A DNA stretch of 64,000 nucleotides, taken from Photobacterium sp. DA100 (GTDB taxonomy: Bacteria > Pseudomonadota > Gammaproteobacteria > Enterobacterales > Vibrionaceae). Below are positions 46,243 through 55,040 of the stretch, one piece after another. The stretch lies in contig NZ_CP119423.1 of the NCBI RefSeq assembly GCF_029223585.1, forward strand, positions 2,728,001 to 2,792,000, given 5' to 3'. The notes under the pieces are model-generated. The model ran no database searches, was not told the DNA's origin, and saw only the letters and a program-made list of their open reading frames with translations. Positions within the stretch are counted from its first letter, which is position 1, and each line of letters starts with the position of its first letter. A program made the translations under genes and the position numbers.

Positions 46243-47676
46243 TTACAGTTTCTTAGAAACCAGGGCACCGAGACCAATAATGGCTAGGCCCAATACCATG
46301 ATTTCACCTTTACCGCTGTCAAAGCCCGCTTTCACGCCCGCGATGGCAACGATAGCGATAGCAAATGGGATCACGTACTTCACTAGGGTGTACCATAGGC
46401 CGAACAGTGGGAATTTGATTTCGCCGTCATTGGTGATTTCTTTTTCAAGCTCACTACGGCTCAAACGCCAGCCTGCAAAGATACATACCAACATACCGCC
46501 GACCGCTAGGAAGATCTTGTCAGTTAGCAAGTCGAAGATATCGAAAGCACCGGTCTCGAACAGTGTTGGACCCAAGCCTCCAAGCGATAGCGATGCGAAT
46601 ACACACAGGAAGGCCATGACCGCACTTGCCGAGAACACCGCGCTCGAACGCTTCATGCCTTTTTCGTCAATCAGGTATGACACAACCACTTCAAGCAGAG
46701 AAACAGAAGAAGTCAGTGCTGCAACGCTCAGGCCGATGAAGAACAGAAGCGCAAGCAACAGGCCAACGATGCCACCCATTTCCGCAAATAGCTGAGGAAC
46801 GACAACGAAGATCAGGCCAGGGCCGGCGGCTGGCTCCATGCTGAACGCAAACATTGCAGGGAACATCGCCACACCCGCCAGGATGGCAACTGCCGTATCC
46901 ATCGCCGTCACCATAGCGGTGGTTTGTACCAGGTTCTCTTTCTTCTTCAGGTAGCTACCGTATGTGATCATACAGCCCATACCCAAACTCAGTGAGAAGA
47001 ACGCCTGCCCCAGTGCGGCCAGTACAACCGTGCTATCGACTTTAGAGAAATCAGGTTTGAACAGGAACTCAAGGCCAGCTGTCGCGCCTGGAAGGCTCAG
47101 GCCTTTGACGGCAACCAGGATAAGGATAGCGAAAAGAAGAGGCATCAGGATCTTGCCGGCTTTCTCGATACCGCCTGAAATCCCCTTGATCACCACCAGG
47201 ATGTTGAACAACAAGTAAAGCCCCATCCAGAACAGAGGCTGGACTGGGTTAGAGATGAAGCCACCAAAGCTGTCACCAATCGCTTCTGGTGTACTCAGGA
47301 GACCTGTTGCAATTTTATAGATATACGCAATTGCCCAGCCGCCTACGACCGGGTAGAAGCCCATGATAAGTAGGCCACTAACCACACCGATAACACCGAC
47401 GAAAGACCAACGGCGATCAGTTGATTTGAAAGCACCTACTGCGGAAAGACCTGTTTTACGACCCACGGCAAATTCAGTCAGCATGACGCTGAAACCGATA
47501 AAGATAACGAACAATAGGTAAATAGCTACGAAAGCACCACCACCACTCTCACCAGCTGTGTATGGGAACTTCCAGATGTTACCAAGACCTACTGCGGATC
47601 CTGCCGCGGCCATAACGAAGCCTAATTTAGAACCCCAACTATCGCGGGGTTGTGTGGTTGTATTAGTAGTAGCCAC
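46243..47676 (-). CDS. Sodium-dependent transporter of the NSS (SNF) family
   Basis: A 477-aa inner-membrane Na+-coupled amino acid carrier. The signature SWGSKLGFVMAAAGSAVGLGNIWKFPY (residues about 13-39) forms the unwound first helix and Na+ site of LeuT-type proteins. About twelve membrane segments. Starts at GTG with GGAGAG upstream. Substrate unknown. Confidence 0.92.
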   Translation of the reverse strand: MATTNTTTQPRDSWGSKLGFVMAAAGSAVGLGNIWKFPYTAGESGGGAFVAIYLLFVIFIGFSVMLTEFAVGRKTGLSAVGAFKSTDRRWSFVGVIGVVSGLLIMGFYPVVGGWAIAYIYKIATGLLSTPEAIGDSFGGFISNPVQPLFWMGLYLLFNILVVIKGISGGIEKAGKILMPLLFAILILVAVKGLSLPGATAGLEFLFKPDFSKVDSTVVLAALGQAFFSLSLGMGCMITYGSYLKKKENLVQTTAMVTAMDTAVAILAGVAMFPAMFAFSMEPAAGPGLIFVVVPQLFAEMGGIVGLLLALLFFIGLSVAALTSSVSLLEVVVSYLIDEKGMKRSSAVFSASAVMAFLCVFASLSLGGLGPTLFETGAFDIFDLLTDKIFLAVGGMLVCIFAGWRLSRSELEKEITNDGEIKFPLFGLWYTLVKYVIPFAIAIVAIAGVKAGFDSGKGEIMVLGLAIIGLGALVSKKL

Positions 47677-48052
47677 GTTCTCTCCAAGGTTTTGTTGTGT
47701 TTGCTAGAGTTTGCTTACGTAGGCGTCTAAAATTGTTGTGTAAACGTAAATGGAAACCTATGTGTACACTTATAAGGTTCTTAATAACGCTCTACATATG
47801 GCAAGTAAAACAGGTTGCGATTAGAATGTGAAGCCCGCTCATCTACTTTTTGATCATTTACTGCTTTTTTACCTCATTTCTTCGTTTTTTGCTTATTTTT
47901 TGCACTTCAACCTCGTGCAAATTTCACATTACTCATACAATTCAGTGATTTCTCCTTATCAAACATAGCACATAACTGGCAGAAAATTTCGCTGGTATTC
48001 CTCTAGTTTCAATGCAAAATAGAGTAATATATCCAACTCATTAAAAATAAAG
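47677..48052. other. Intergenic region between divergent NSS transporter and cls
   Basis: 376 bp, AT-rich, expected to hold both promoters. Includes the short palindrome GTGTACAC around 47762-47769. No gene or clear operator was recognised. Confidence 0.5.
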
Positions 48053-49510
48053 ATGGAACAGTTTTATCAAGTCTTGGCTTGGGCAAGCGTCTTCTTCTAT
48101 TGGCTGATTATTGCTGCCGTGACCATGCGCATTGTCTTCAAGCGCAGAGTGGTCGGCGTCTCTCTCGCCTGGCTCATGATCATCTATATCATCCCAATTG
48201 GCGGGGTGATCGCATACCTGTTATTCGGTGAGCTCAATTTAGGTAAGAAGCGCGCCCAACGCGCCGAAGACATGTTCGAGCCTTTTGCCGACTGGTTCCA
48301 GCGCCTCAATGACTGCCCAGGCCACCAGCCGGAACTGATGAGCGAACATGCCCGCCCTATCAGTGATTTATGCGAAAATCGCCTTGGTATCCCGGCCCTG
48401 AGCGGCAATATCCTGTCACTACAGGATTCGCCGCAGACCATCCTGCGCTCCCTCATCGATGACATTCACCAGGCCAACAACTCCATTCAAATGGAATTTT
48501 ACATCTGGCACCCCGGCGGGCTGGCCGACGAAGTGGCGACCGCGTTGATCATGGCCGCCAAGCGTGGGGTTGAGATCAGGATCTTGCTTGATGCAGCCGG
48601 CAGCATGCGTTTCTTCCGCTCCCATTGGCCAAAGCTGATGCGCCATGCCGGCATCGAAATTGTCGAAGCGTTGGCAGTCACCCCATTCAGGATGTTCCTG
48701 CGCCGGATGGACTTGCGCCAGCACCGCAAAATTGTCGTTATCGACGAGAGGATTGGCTATACCGGCTCGATGAACCTGGTCGATCCGGCCTATTTCAAAA
48801 CCGATGCCGGCGTCGGCCAGTGGATTGATGTCATGGTCAGGGTTACGGGGCCATCCGTCGCGGTCCTTAACGGCATCCAAGCCTGGGATTGGGAAGTGGA
48901 AACCGGGGAGCGTTTCTTGCCGCGGTTACCTGAATGTACGTTGCCAAGCTCGGTCGAAGCCTCCGACATGATCCAGGTCATCCCATCCGGGCCGGGGATG
49001 CCCGATGAGATCATCCACCAAGCCCTACTGCTAAGCATTTACCAAGCCAAGGAAAACGTGGTCATCACCACGCCATATTTTGTCCCGAGCGAGAACCTGC
49101 TGCATGCGATGAAAGGAGCCGCCCACCGAGGCGTCACCGTGGATATCATCATTCCCGACAAGAATGACTCCATCATGGTGGAATGGGCCAGCCGCTCTTT
49201 CTTTTCCGAGCTGCTCGCCGCCGGTGTCCGCATCCACCGCTTCCATGGCGGGTTGCTCCACACCAAGTCAGTGGTGATCGACAAGACCCATTGCCTGATC
49301 GGCACGGTTAACCTGGATATGCGCAGCCTGTGGCTAAACTTCGAAGTCACCCTGGCAGTGGATAACGCCGAGTTCACCAAACAACTGAACTGGCTACAGA
49401 AGGAATATATGAGTGACTCGAGCTTGGTCGACAGGGGGGAATGGGAAAAACGGCGGGTCAGCAACAAACTGATTGAACAGTTCTTTTATATGTTTAGCCC
49501 GTTGCTGTAA
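48053..49510 (+). CDS. cls: Cardiolipin synthase
   Basis: 485-aa phospholipase-D-superfamily enzyme condensing two phosphatidylglycerols to cardiolipin. Two N-terminal membrane segments (about 5-60) precede two HKD active sites: HRKIVVIDERIGYTGSMN near 227 and HTKSVVIDKTHCLIGTVN near 403. ClsA-like architecture. No strong ribosome site precedes the ATG (AAAATAAAG). Confidence 0.94.
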   Translation: MEQFYQVLAWASVFFYWLIIAAVTMRIVFKRRVVGVSLAWLMIIYIIPIGGVIAYLLFGELNLGKKRAQRAEDMFEPFADWFQRLNDCPGHQPELMSEHARPISDLCENRLGIPALSGNILSLQDSPQTILRSLIDDIHQANNSIQMEFYIWHPGGLADEVATALIMAAKRGVEIRILLDAAGSMRFFRSHWPKLMRHAGIEIVEALAVTPFRMFLRRMDLRQHRKIVVIDERIGYTGSMNLVDPAYFKTDAGVGQWIDVMVRVTGPSVAVLNGIQAWDWEVETGERFLPRLPECTLPSSVEASDMIQVIPSGPGMPDEIIHQALLLSIYQAKENVVITTPYFVPSENLLHAMKGAAHRGVTVDIIIPDKNDSIMVEWASRSFFSELLAAGVRIHRFHGGLLHTKSVVIDKTHCLIGTVNLDMRSLWLNFEVTLAVDNAEFTKQLNWLQKEYMSDSSLVDRGEWEKRRVSNKLIEQFFYMFSPLL

Positions 49511-49549
49511 TAAATTGATTCGTTTGCAGAAAAGCAATATAGCTTGGTG

Positions 49550-49634
49550 ATTTCAAAGCCTACCCGGGCATGGATGGCCCGGGCTGGCGTTCCAGGGTCG
49601 GAGCGGCATAGATGCCTTTATGCGTTTTTGAAAT
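49550..49634. repeat. Dispersed imperfect palindromic repeat, copy B
   Basis: An 85-bp element with terminal inverted repeats ATTTCAAA (49550-49557) and TTTGAAAT (49627-49634) and an inner GCCCGGGC-type hairpin. Its right arm (CATAGATGCC..ATGCG) resembles that of copy A. Between cls and the amidase. Confidence 0.55.
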
Positions 49635-49657
49635 TACGCCTAGCTAAGTTGCAGAAG

Positions 49658-49680
49658 AAGCAGTAAAACTTTACTGCTTT
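49658..49680. terminator. Terminator between cls and the amidase gene
   Basis: AAGCAGTAA (49658-49666) pairs with TTACTGCTT (49671-49679), between convergent genes. The T-rich tail is short. Confidence 0.55.
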
Positions 49681-49684
49681 ATAA

Positions 49685-50530
49685 TTACTTTCCCACCCGC
49701 TTTGCCAACAAATCCAGCACCAATCGGCTGTCTGCATCTCGGATAGTCGGTAGCTGGAATCGTGCCTCGCGGGTATCTTTGAGTGAAACTTTGGCACTAA
49801 TCAAGGCTTCCTCGTCCCCCGCTTCTGCCAGGCAATGACCGAATGCATCCAGAATACGCGAACCGCCCCAGAAACGGCTATTGCCTTCGAGTGCGCAGCT
49901 GTTTGCCATCAGCAAAGGCACACCATAAGTCATCGAGATAAAGTCGGTATTGGTTTTCCAGCCCTGCGGGTTAGAGAATTCATCGGAGACAATATCTGCC
50001 GCAGAATTGACCGGAGCCAGCATCAGGGCGGGCTTGTCCAGCATTGCAAGGTGCGGCAACGCAGGGTTCCATAAATCCGCACAGATCAGGGTATGCATCG
50101 GCCAGCCCGCGATCGGCTCGCACGGCTCCAGGCCTTGGCCCTTGCTATACCATTTGGCTTCTTCCAAACCGCCATAATTTGGCAGATTCAGCTTGCGGTG
50201 GACGTGAACCAGCTGGCCGTTTTTCACCATCGCTTGCGCATTGTAAAACTCACCGGCACTATCTTCCTCGACAAACCCGGCACTGACGACCATATCACCG
50301 GCTGCCGCGGCCAGTTCGTCAAACAACGGGTGGCTGACGGGCATGGCGACATCCAGCGTTTTTTCTCGCAGGCTGTAGCCTGTTAGCGACAGTTCAGGAA
50401 ACAACAGCAGTTCAATGCCACGCTCACGGGCCTGTTCGATATAAGCTAGGTGTTTTTGCAGGTTGGCCGCTGCATCGCCCAGTATCGGTGCGATCTGGGC
50501 AATACCGACATGTAGTACTTGTTTTGTCAT
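49685..50530 (-). CDS. Carbon-nitrogen hydrolase (nitrilase superfamily amidase)
   Basis: 281-aa cytoplasmic hydrolase with the E-K-C triad: Glu in FPELSLTGY near residue 45, Lys in HRKLNLPNYG near 112, Cys in LICADLWNP near 150. Likely cleaves a small amide or carbamoyl compound. Follows the osmoprotectant importer on the same strand but across a terminator, so co-transcription is only partial at best. Confidence 0.88.
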   Translation of the reverse strand: MTKQVLHVGIAQIAPILGDAAANLQKHLAYIEQARERGIELLLFPELSLTGYSLREKTLDVAMPVSHPLFDELAAAAGDMVVSAGFVEEDSAGEFYNAQAMVKNGQLVHVHRKLNLPNYGGLEEAKWYSKGQGLEPCEPIAGWPMHTLICADLWNPALPHLAMLDKPALMLAPVNSAADIVSDEFSNPQGWKTNTDFISMTYGVPLLMANSCALEGNSRFWGGSRILDAFGHCLAEAGDEEALISAKVSLKDTREARFQLPTIRDADSRLVLDLLAKRVGK

Positions 50531-50607
50531 AATAAAACCTCATACCCGCCTGCATCAAAACCGAAAACCGCTTGATGCGCACATTCACTGTTAATACAGG
50601 CTGGCAT

Positions 50608-50632
50608 TAAAAAGCCAGCTGATGCTGGCCTT
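50608..50632 (-). terminator. Terminator of the osmoprotectant operon
   Basis: GCCAGC/GCTGGC stem (50614-50619 with 50624-50629) followed on the minus strand by five T. Confidence 0.8.
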
Positions 50633-50674
50633 TGATTGATTTTTGGCGCTAGGTAACCCGGTCTCGGGCAAACT

Positions 50675-51562
50675 TTACAGCAGGCCGTTTTGCTCCAGGA
50701 ACTGGCGCGACACACGTTCGATAGACAGACCATCTACGTCGACCAAGGCGTTCAGACTGGACATGGTCTCGTCATTCATCAGAGCAGACAATTTGTTCAA
50801 CTGCTGGGCCAACGCGGGGTTAGCCTCTAGCGTATCAGTGCGCACCACCGGCGTCAGTGCATAGTTGGGAAAGTGCTGGCGGTCATCTTTCAAGACGTAG
50901 AACCCAAACGCCTTAACACGGCCATCGGTCGCAAATACCATCGTGACATCAACCACTTCCTGAGCCAGTGCCTGGTACACCAGTCCCGAGTTCATTTTAC
51001 GCAGGTTACGGCGCGGCATATCGAACTCGTAGGCCTCAAGCAGGGATTTCAAACCGTCAGGGCGAGCCGAGAACTCAACGTTACTGGCCATCTGCGCGTC
51101 TTTGCCATCTTCCGACTGCAGCCAGTTCATCATATCGGTGATCGACTCGATGCCCTTCTCTTTGGCAAAATCCTGGCGCATAGCCAATGCATAGGTATTG
51201 TTGGCTTGGGATGGGTCAAGCCAAATCAAGCCCACCTTTTCATCCAGCGCTTTAACCCGTTGGTAGGTTTCTTCCGGCGTCAGTTTTTCTGTCACCTTGT
51301 TGAACGTCACCAAGCCCGTACCGGTGTATTCCCAGTAAAGGTCAATCTGACCGTTGAGCTGAGCCGTACGCAATACTGTTGATCCCATCCCATCGCGCTG
51401 GTCGACGTCATAACCCAGACCCGCTAGATACTGCGCGGTCATCGAAGACATGATCAACTGCTCGGTATAGCCCTTGCCGCCAACGACCAGTTTGCCTGCC
51501 GCCTGTGCCGAAACCGAGAACATCATTGCCACGGTAGCCAATAAAGCGATTACGCGTTTCAT
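50675..51562 (-). CDS. Osmoprotectant ABC transporter, substrate-binding protein
   Basis: A 295-aa periplasmic binding protein of the OpuC/YehZ (glycine betaine, choline or carnitine) type. Signal peptide MKRVIALLATVAMMFSVSAQA, then KLVVGGKGYTEQLI and DLYWEYTGTGL typical of this family. The start at 51562 has CGGAG upstream and gives a normal signal peptide; an ATG at 51583 overlaps the permease stop and adds seven residues. Last gene of the four-gene importer. Confidence 0.88.
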   Translation of the reverse strand: MKRVIALLATVAMMFSVSAQAAGKLVVGGKGYTEQLIMSSMTAQYLAGLGYDVDQRDGMGSTVLRTAQLNGQIDLYWEYTGTGLVTFNKVTEKLTPEETYQRVKALDEKVGLIWLDPSQANNTYALAMRQDFAKEKGIESITDMMNWLQSEDGKDAQMASNVEFSARPDGLKSLLEAYEFDMPRRNLRKMNSGLVYQALAQEVVDVTMVFATDGRVKAFGFYVLKDDRQHFPNYALTPVVRTDTLEANPALAQQLNKLSALMNDETMSSLNALVDVDGLSIERVSRQFLEQNGLL

Positions 51563-51582
51563 CTTAGTTTTACTCCGTGCCA

Positions 51583-52314
51583 TTACTTACGGTTAGGGTT
51601 AACACCCTTGCTCACAATCAGGAAGGTCACCACCCCCAGGACCATATCCATGATCAGTGCTAATACCGCTGTCGGAATAGCACCAGCCAGCATCATAGGG
51701 GTATCGTAAAGGTCGATACCGGCGAAGATGAGCTCACCCAAACCGGTACCACCAATCTGGAAAGCCAGCGGCACGGTACCGATATTGATCGCAAAAGCAG
51801 TACGGATCCCCGCCATGATGACGTACATCGCATTGGGCATTTCTACCTTCGCCAATTGTTGCATCGGTGTTAGGCCGATACCGGTTGCCGCCTCTTTCAG
51901 GTGCGCAGGCACCGAAAGCAACCCGGTGTAGGTATTGCGCAGGATCGGCAGGATCGAAGCAAAGGCCAGGGCGAAAATCGCCGGTTTGTCACCGATACCC
52001 AAGAAGCTCATCGACAAAGCCAGAACCGCCAGGGTCGGTACCGTGGTACCGATATTGAAGATCTGCATCACCAAATCGGCGGCCTTACGGCAGGCCGGGC
52101 GACTCAGGATAATCCCCACCGGAACACCAATCAGGATAGCAATAGAGCCTGAGATCAATGTCAGCTTGATGTGGTGGCCCGACAGATACAGGATTTCATC
52201 CCAGTAATAGACAAACTGCTCGACAAAGCCTGATGACTGGACCCAGATCCCCAGCAGGAACACGGTCACCAGCAGCAAGGCATTGAAGTAAGGGCTCAAG
52301 TTAATAGACTTCAT
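51583..52314 (-). CDS. Osmoprotectant ABC transporter, permease
   Basis: A 243-aa inner-membrane permease with about six segments and the EAA-type loop LKEAATGIGLTPMQQLAKVEMPNA that contacts the ATPase. Three bases separate it from the ATPase gene. Confidence 0.9.
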   Translation of the reverse strand: MKSINLSPYFNALLLVTVFLLGIWVQSSGFVEQFVYYWDEILYLSGHHIKLTLISGSIAILIGVPVGIILSRPACRKAADLVMQIFNIGTTVPTLAVLALSMSFLGIGDKPAIFALAFASILPILRNTYTGLLSVPAHLKEAATGIGLTPMQQLAKVEMPNAMYVIMAGIRTAFAINIGTVPLAFQIGGTGLGELIFAGIDLYDTPMMLAGAIPTAVLALIMDMVLGVVTFLIVSKGVNPNRK

Positions 52315-52317
52315 CCC

Positions 52318-53439
52318 TTACCCCTTTTTACGGAAACTGGCTCCCAGGTGGTGTGTAATACCACGCTGTGAAATTTCACCACACAATTGGCCTTGCTCAT
52401 CGACCACAGCCAGCCAGCTGATATCGTGGGCAAACATCTTGGACACCACGGCACGCAAGTCCTGCTCCTGGTTCATCAAGATAGGCAGGCCGTCATAATG
52501 ATCGCCACACAAACCACGCTGGCTCATCGCCACCGACTTGGTGATCATCCCCACTGGCTGCTGCTGGTTGTTCACCATCACTATCATGCCGTGGCCGTAG
52601 TCGTTCATGCGCTGCAGGGCAACTTCCAGTGAATCGCCCGGGGTTACCGTCGGCACCTGGCGTTCCATGACTTCACCGGCGGTCGACAGCTGAAGGCGCT
52701 TCAGGGTACGGTCGGTACCGACGAAATCGGCCACAAAATCAGTAGCAGGATGAGCCAGAAGCTGATCCGGGCTTGAATATTGCTCCAGCTGGCCATCACG
52801 GAAGATCGCGACTTTGTCAGCCATCTTCACCGCTTCATCAATATCGTGGGACACGAACATGATGGTCTTCTTCAGCTCTTTGTTCATCTTCAGGAACTCT
52901 TCCTGAATCACTTCGCGGTTGATTGGGTCGATTGCACCAAAAGGTTCATCCATCAAAAGTACCGGTGCATCGGCCGCCAGCGCACGGATCACACCGACAC
53001 GCTGCTGCTGGCCACCCGACAGTTCATTCGGGTAGCGCTTCATGAAGGTATTCGGATCCAGGGCGACCATGTCCAGCAGGTCTTTGGCACGCTGGGTGCA
53101 GCGCTTGGCATCCCACCCCATCAGTTTCGGGATCAGGCTGATGTTCTCTTCGATGGTCATGTTCGGGAACAGACCGATCTGCTGGATCACGTAACCGATG
53201 TTGCGGCGCAAGGTCACTGTATCGATATCTGTTGTGTCTTCGCCGTTGATCAGCACACGACCAGATGTTGGGGTTACCAAGCGGTTGATCATTTTCAGCG
53301 TGGTCGTTTTACCACAGCCCGATGGGCCCAGCAGGACACAGATTTCGCCGGTCGGTACTTCCATGTTGATATGATCGGCTGCTGTCACCACACCCTGTGG
53401 TGTTTCAAAAACTTTTGTCAGGTTCTCAAGTTGAATCAT
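52318..53439 (-). CDS. Osmoprotectant ABC transporter, ATP-binding protein
   Basis: 373-aa ATPase: Walker A GPSGCGKTT near residue 39, signature LSGGQQQRVG near 141, Walker B VLLMDEPFGAID near 160. The C-terminal 120 residues hold tandem CBS domains, which in OpuA/OpuC-type systems sense ionic strength or c-di-AMP-like ligands; the ligand here is not known. Confidence 0.93.
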   Translation of the reverse strand: MIQLENLTKVFETPQGVVTAADHINMEVPTGEICVLLGPSGCGKTTTLKMINRLVTPTSGRVLINGEDTTDIDTVTLRRNIGYVIQQIGLFPNMTIEENISLIPKLMGWDAKRCTQRAKDLLDMVALDPNTFMKRYPNELSGGQQQRVGVIRALAADAPVLLMDEPFGAIDPINREVIQEEFLKMNKELKKTIMFVSHDIDEAVKMADKVAIFRDGQLEQYSSPDQLLAHPATDFVADFVGTDRTLKRLQLSTAGEVMERQVPTVTPGDSLEVALQRMNDYGHGMIVMVNNQQQPVGMITKSVAMSQRGLCGDHYDGLPILMNQEQDLRAVVSKMFAHDISWLAVVDEQGQLCGEISQRGITHHLGASFRKKG

Positions 53440-53466
53440 GAAAACGCCCTCTTAAATTCGTAAAAC

Positions 53467-54123
53467 TTAGCCGTGAACGACGACACCTTTCGGTGTGAAT
53501 TTCTTTTGGATTTTCGCCAATACCGTGTCGGCAAAAATTGCCAACAGGCTCACAGCTACAGCACCAACAATCAGCTGGCGCGGATCAGACTGGCTGATCC
53601 CTCGTGCAATAAACGTCCCCAAACCACCGGCACCGATGTAGGTGGCGATCGCCATAACACCGATGTTCATCACCACGGCGGTACGCACACCCGCCATGAT
53701 CACCGGGATTGCCAGTGGAATTTCCACCAAACGCAGGCGCTGGATGTTAGTCAGGCCGATGCCCCTTGCCGCTTCGCGCAAGGCCGGGTCAACGTTGTTG
53801 ATTGCGGTGTAGGTATTACGAATAATTGGCAACTGCGAATAGAGCAGAACCGCAATCACTGCAGGCAGATAGCCAATACCCTGGCCGATCATCGACAGCA
53901 CAGGGATCATGATCCCAAACAAGGCAATAGAAGGGATCGTAATGATAATGGACGCAACGTATAGCACCACATTGGCGACACGTTGATTCTGGGTAATTGC
54001 GATACCAATAGGTACCCCTGTCATCATTGCAAGGCCAACGGCCAGGCTCACCAATGACAGATGCTCTACAGTTCGAGAGACAATGACATCCCAGTTGTCC
54101 AGAACGAAATTGAAAATTTCCAA
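53467..54123 (-). CDS. Osmoprotectant ABC transporter, permease (first gene)
   Basis: A 218-aa permease paralogous to the one at 51583, with the EAA loop LREAARGIGLTNIQRLRLVEIPLA. Two different permeases imply a heterodimeric channel, as in OpuB/OpuC and YehWXYZ systems. First gene of the operon. Confidence 0.9.
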   Translation of the reverse strand: MEIFNFVLDNWDVIVSRTVEHLSLVSLAVGLAMMTGVPIGIAITQNQRVANVVLYVASIIITIPSIALFGIMIPVLSMIGQGIGYLPAVIAVLLYSQLPIIRNTYTAINNVDPALREAARGIGLTNIQRLRLVEIPLAIPVIMAGVRTAVVMNIGVMAIATYIGAGGLGTFIARGISQSDPRQLIVGAVAVSLLAIFADTVLAKIQKKFTPKGVVVHG

Positions 54124-54187
54124 TTTGCACTCCTGGATTTACAAGTTGAACACAGATTGTTTATTGATTATTTCCGCTTAGATGCCG

Positions 54188-54217
54188 GAAATAGTGATAC
54201 AACCATAAGGTTGTCAA
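54188..54217 (-). promoter_or_regulatory. Osmoprotectant operon promoter with internal inverted repeat
   Basis: On the minus strand TTGACA (54212-54217) and TATTTC (54188-54193) are spaced 18 bp. Between them lies the inverted repeat ACAACC-N4-GGTTGT (54199-54214), partly covering the -35, a likely operator. No regulator gene is adjacent. The remainder of 54124-54530 (about 400 bp) shows no gene. Confidence 0.5.
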
Positions 54218-54530
54218 AACAGGGGCTCCGCCCTGATAGACATGGTTTTCACCATAAGCACCGCCTGCCAGACCATAAGTCATACAAGCGGCAAAGGAAG
54301 GGGGATTCTAGTGAGTAACCCTGAACAGCTCAAGTTTTTTCAGGAATTATTTTGATCTCACCACTTATTGACGCTCAAAAAACACACAAACAAGTGCTAA
54401 GCCAATGATTTTATATGAAGCTTAAAAAGCAAAATTACAATGAACTCATTCTATTTTGTTTTCATTTCTTTGCCTCATTTCTTAAAGAAACAACTACAAT
54501 TAATTCAGTATGATGATTGGGGGAGATTCA

Positions 54531-55028
54531 ATGCTGCGAGCACGTGCGAAACTTATGTTATTTTGTCTAGTTGGTTCCCTGTGCCTTTCCACTGCATTTT
54601 CCGCTTGGAGCAAAGGCATTCCGCTGGCGATTTCAGGCAAGAGCCTGTCAGGGGACAAGTTGTCGCTTGAGCTTGAACGCAGCCAACTCGAACAGCTTCC
54701 CCAAACCTCCCTCTCGACTAACCTGCCTTGGCTAGAGCAGAGCGCGACCTTTCAAGGGGTCCGGCTGCTGACACTGCTAGAGCACCTCAATCTGTCAGTC
54801 TCCAAGCTCAAACTGCTGGCCCTCAACGACTACTCGGTGGTCGTCAGCCATGATTACATCAAGCAATACAACCCATTACTGGCCATCAAGCAAGATGGCC
54901 AGTATCTAAAAGTGCGCGATTACGGCCCGTACTGGATCATTATTTCATTGAATGAACATCCCGACGCCGCCGCAACCGAGCACCTAGCAAACATGGTCTG
55001 GCAACTTGCGTATATCGAAACGCACTAA
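54531..55028 (+). CDS. Periplasmic molybdopterin-oxidoreductase-fold protein without cofactor Cys
   Basis: A 165-aa exported protein. Residues 1-25 are a signal peptide. The mature part has the small sulfite-oxidase-like fold pattern, with FQGVRLLTLLEHL, the LNDYSVVVS segment and DYGPYWIIISL near the C-terminus. No cysteine occurs after the signal peptide, so molybdenum cannot be bound through Cys as in sulfite oxidases; a ligand-sensing role is more likely (inference). The start at 54531 follows GGGGGAG. Twelve bases from the diguanylate cyclase gene, same strand. Confidence 0.75.
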   Translation: MLRARAKLMLFCLVGSLCLSTAFSAWSKGIPLAISGKSLSGDKLSLELERSQLEQLPQTSLSTNLPWLEQSATFQGVRLLTLLEHLNLSVSKLKLLALNDYSVVVSHDYIKQYNPLLAIKQDGQYLKVRDYGPYWIIISLNEHPDAAATEHLANMVWQLAYIETH

Positions 55029-55040
55029 CCGAGTAGCGTT

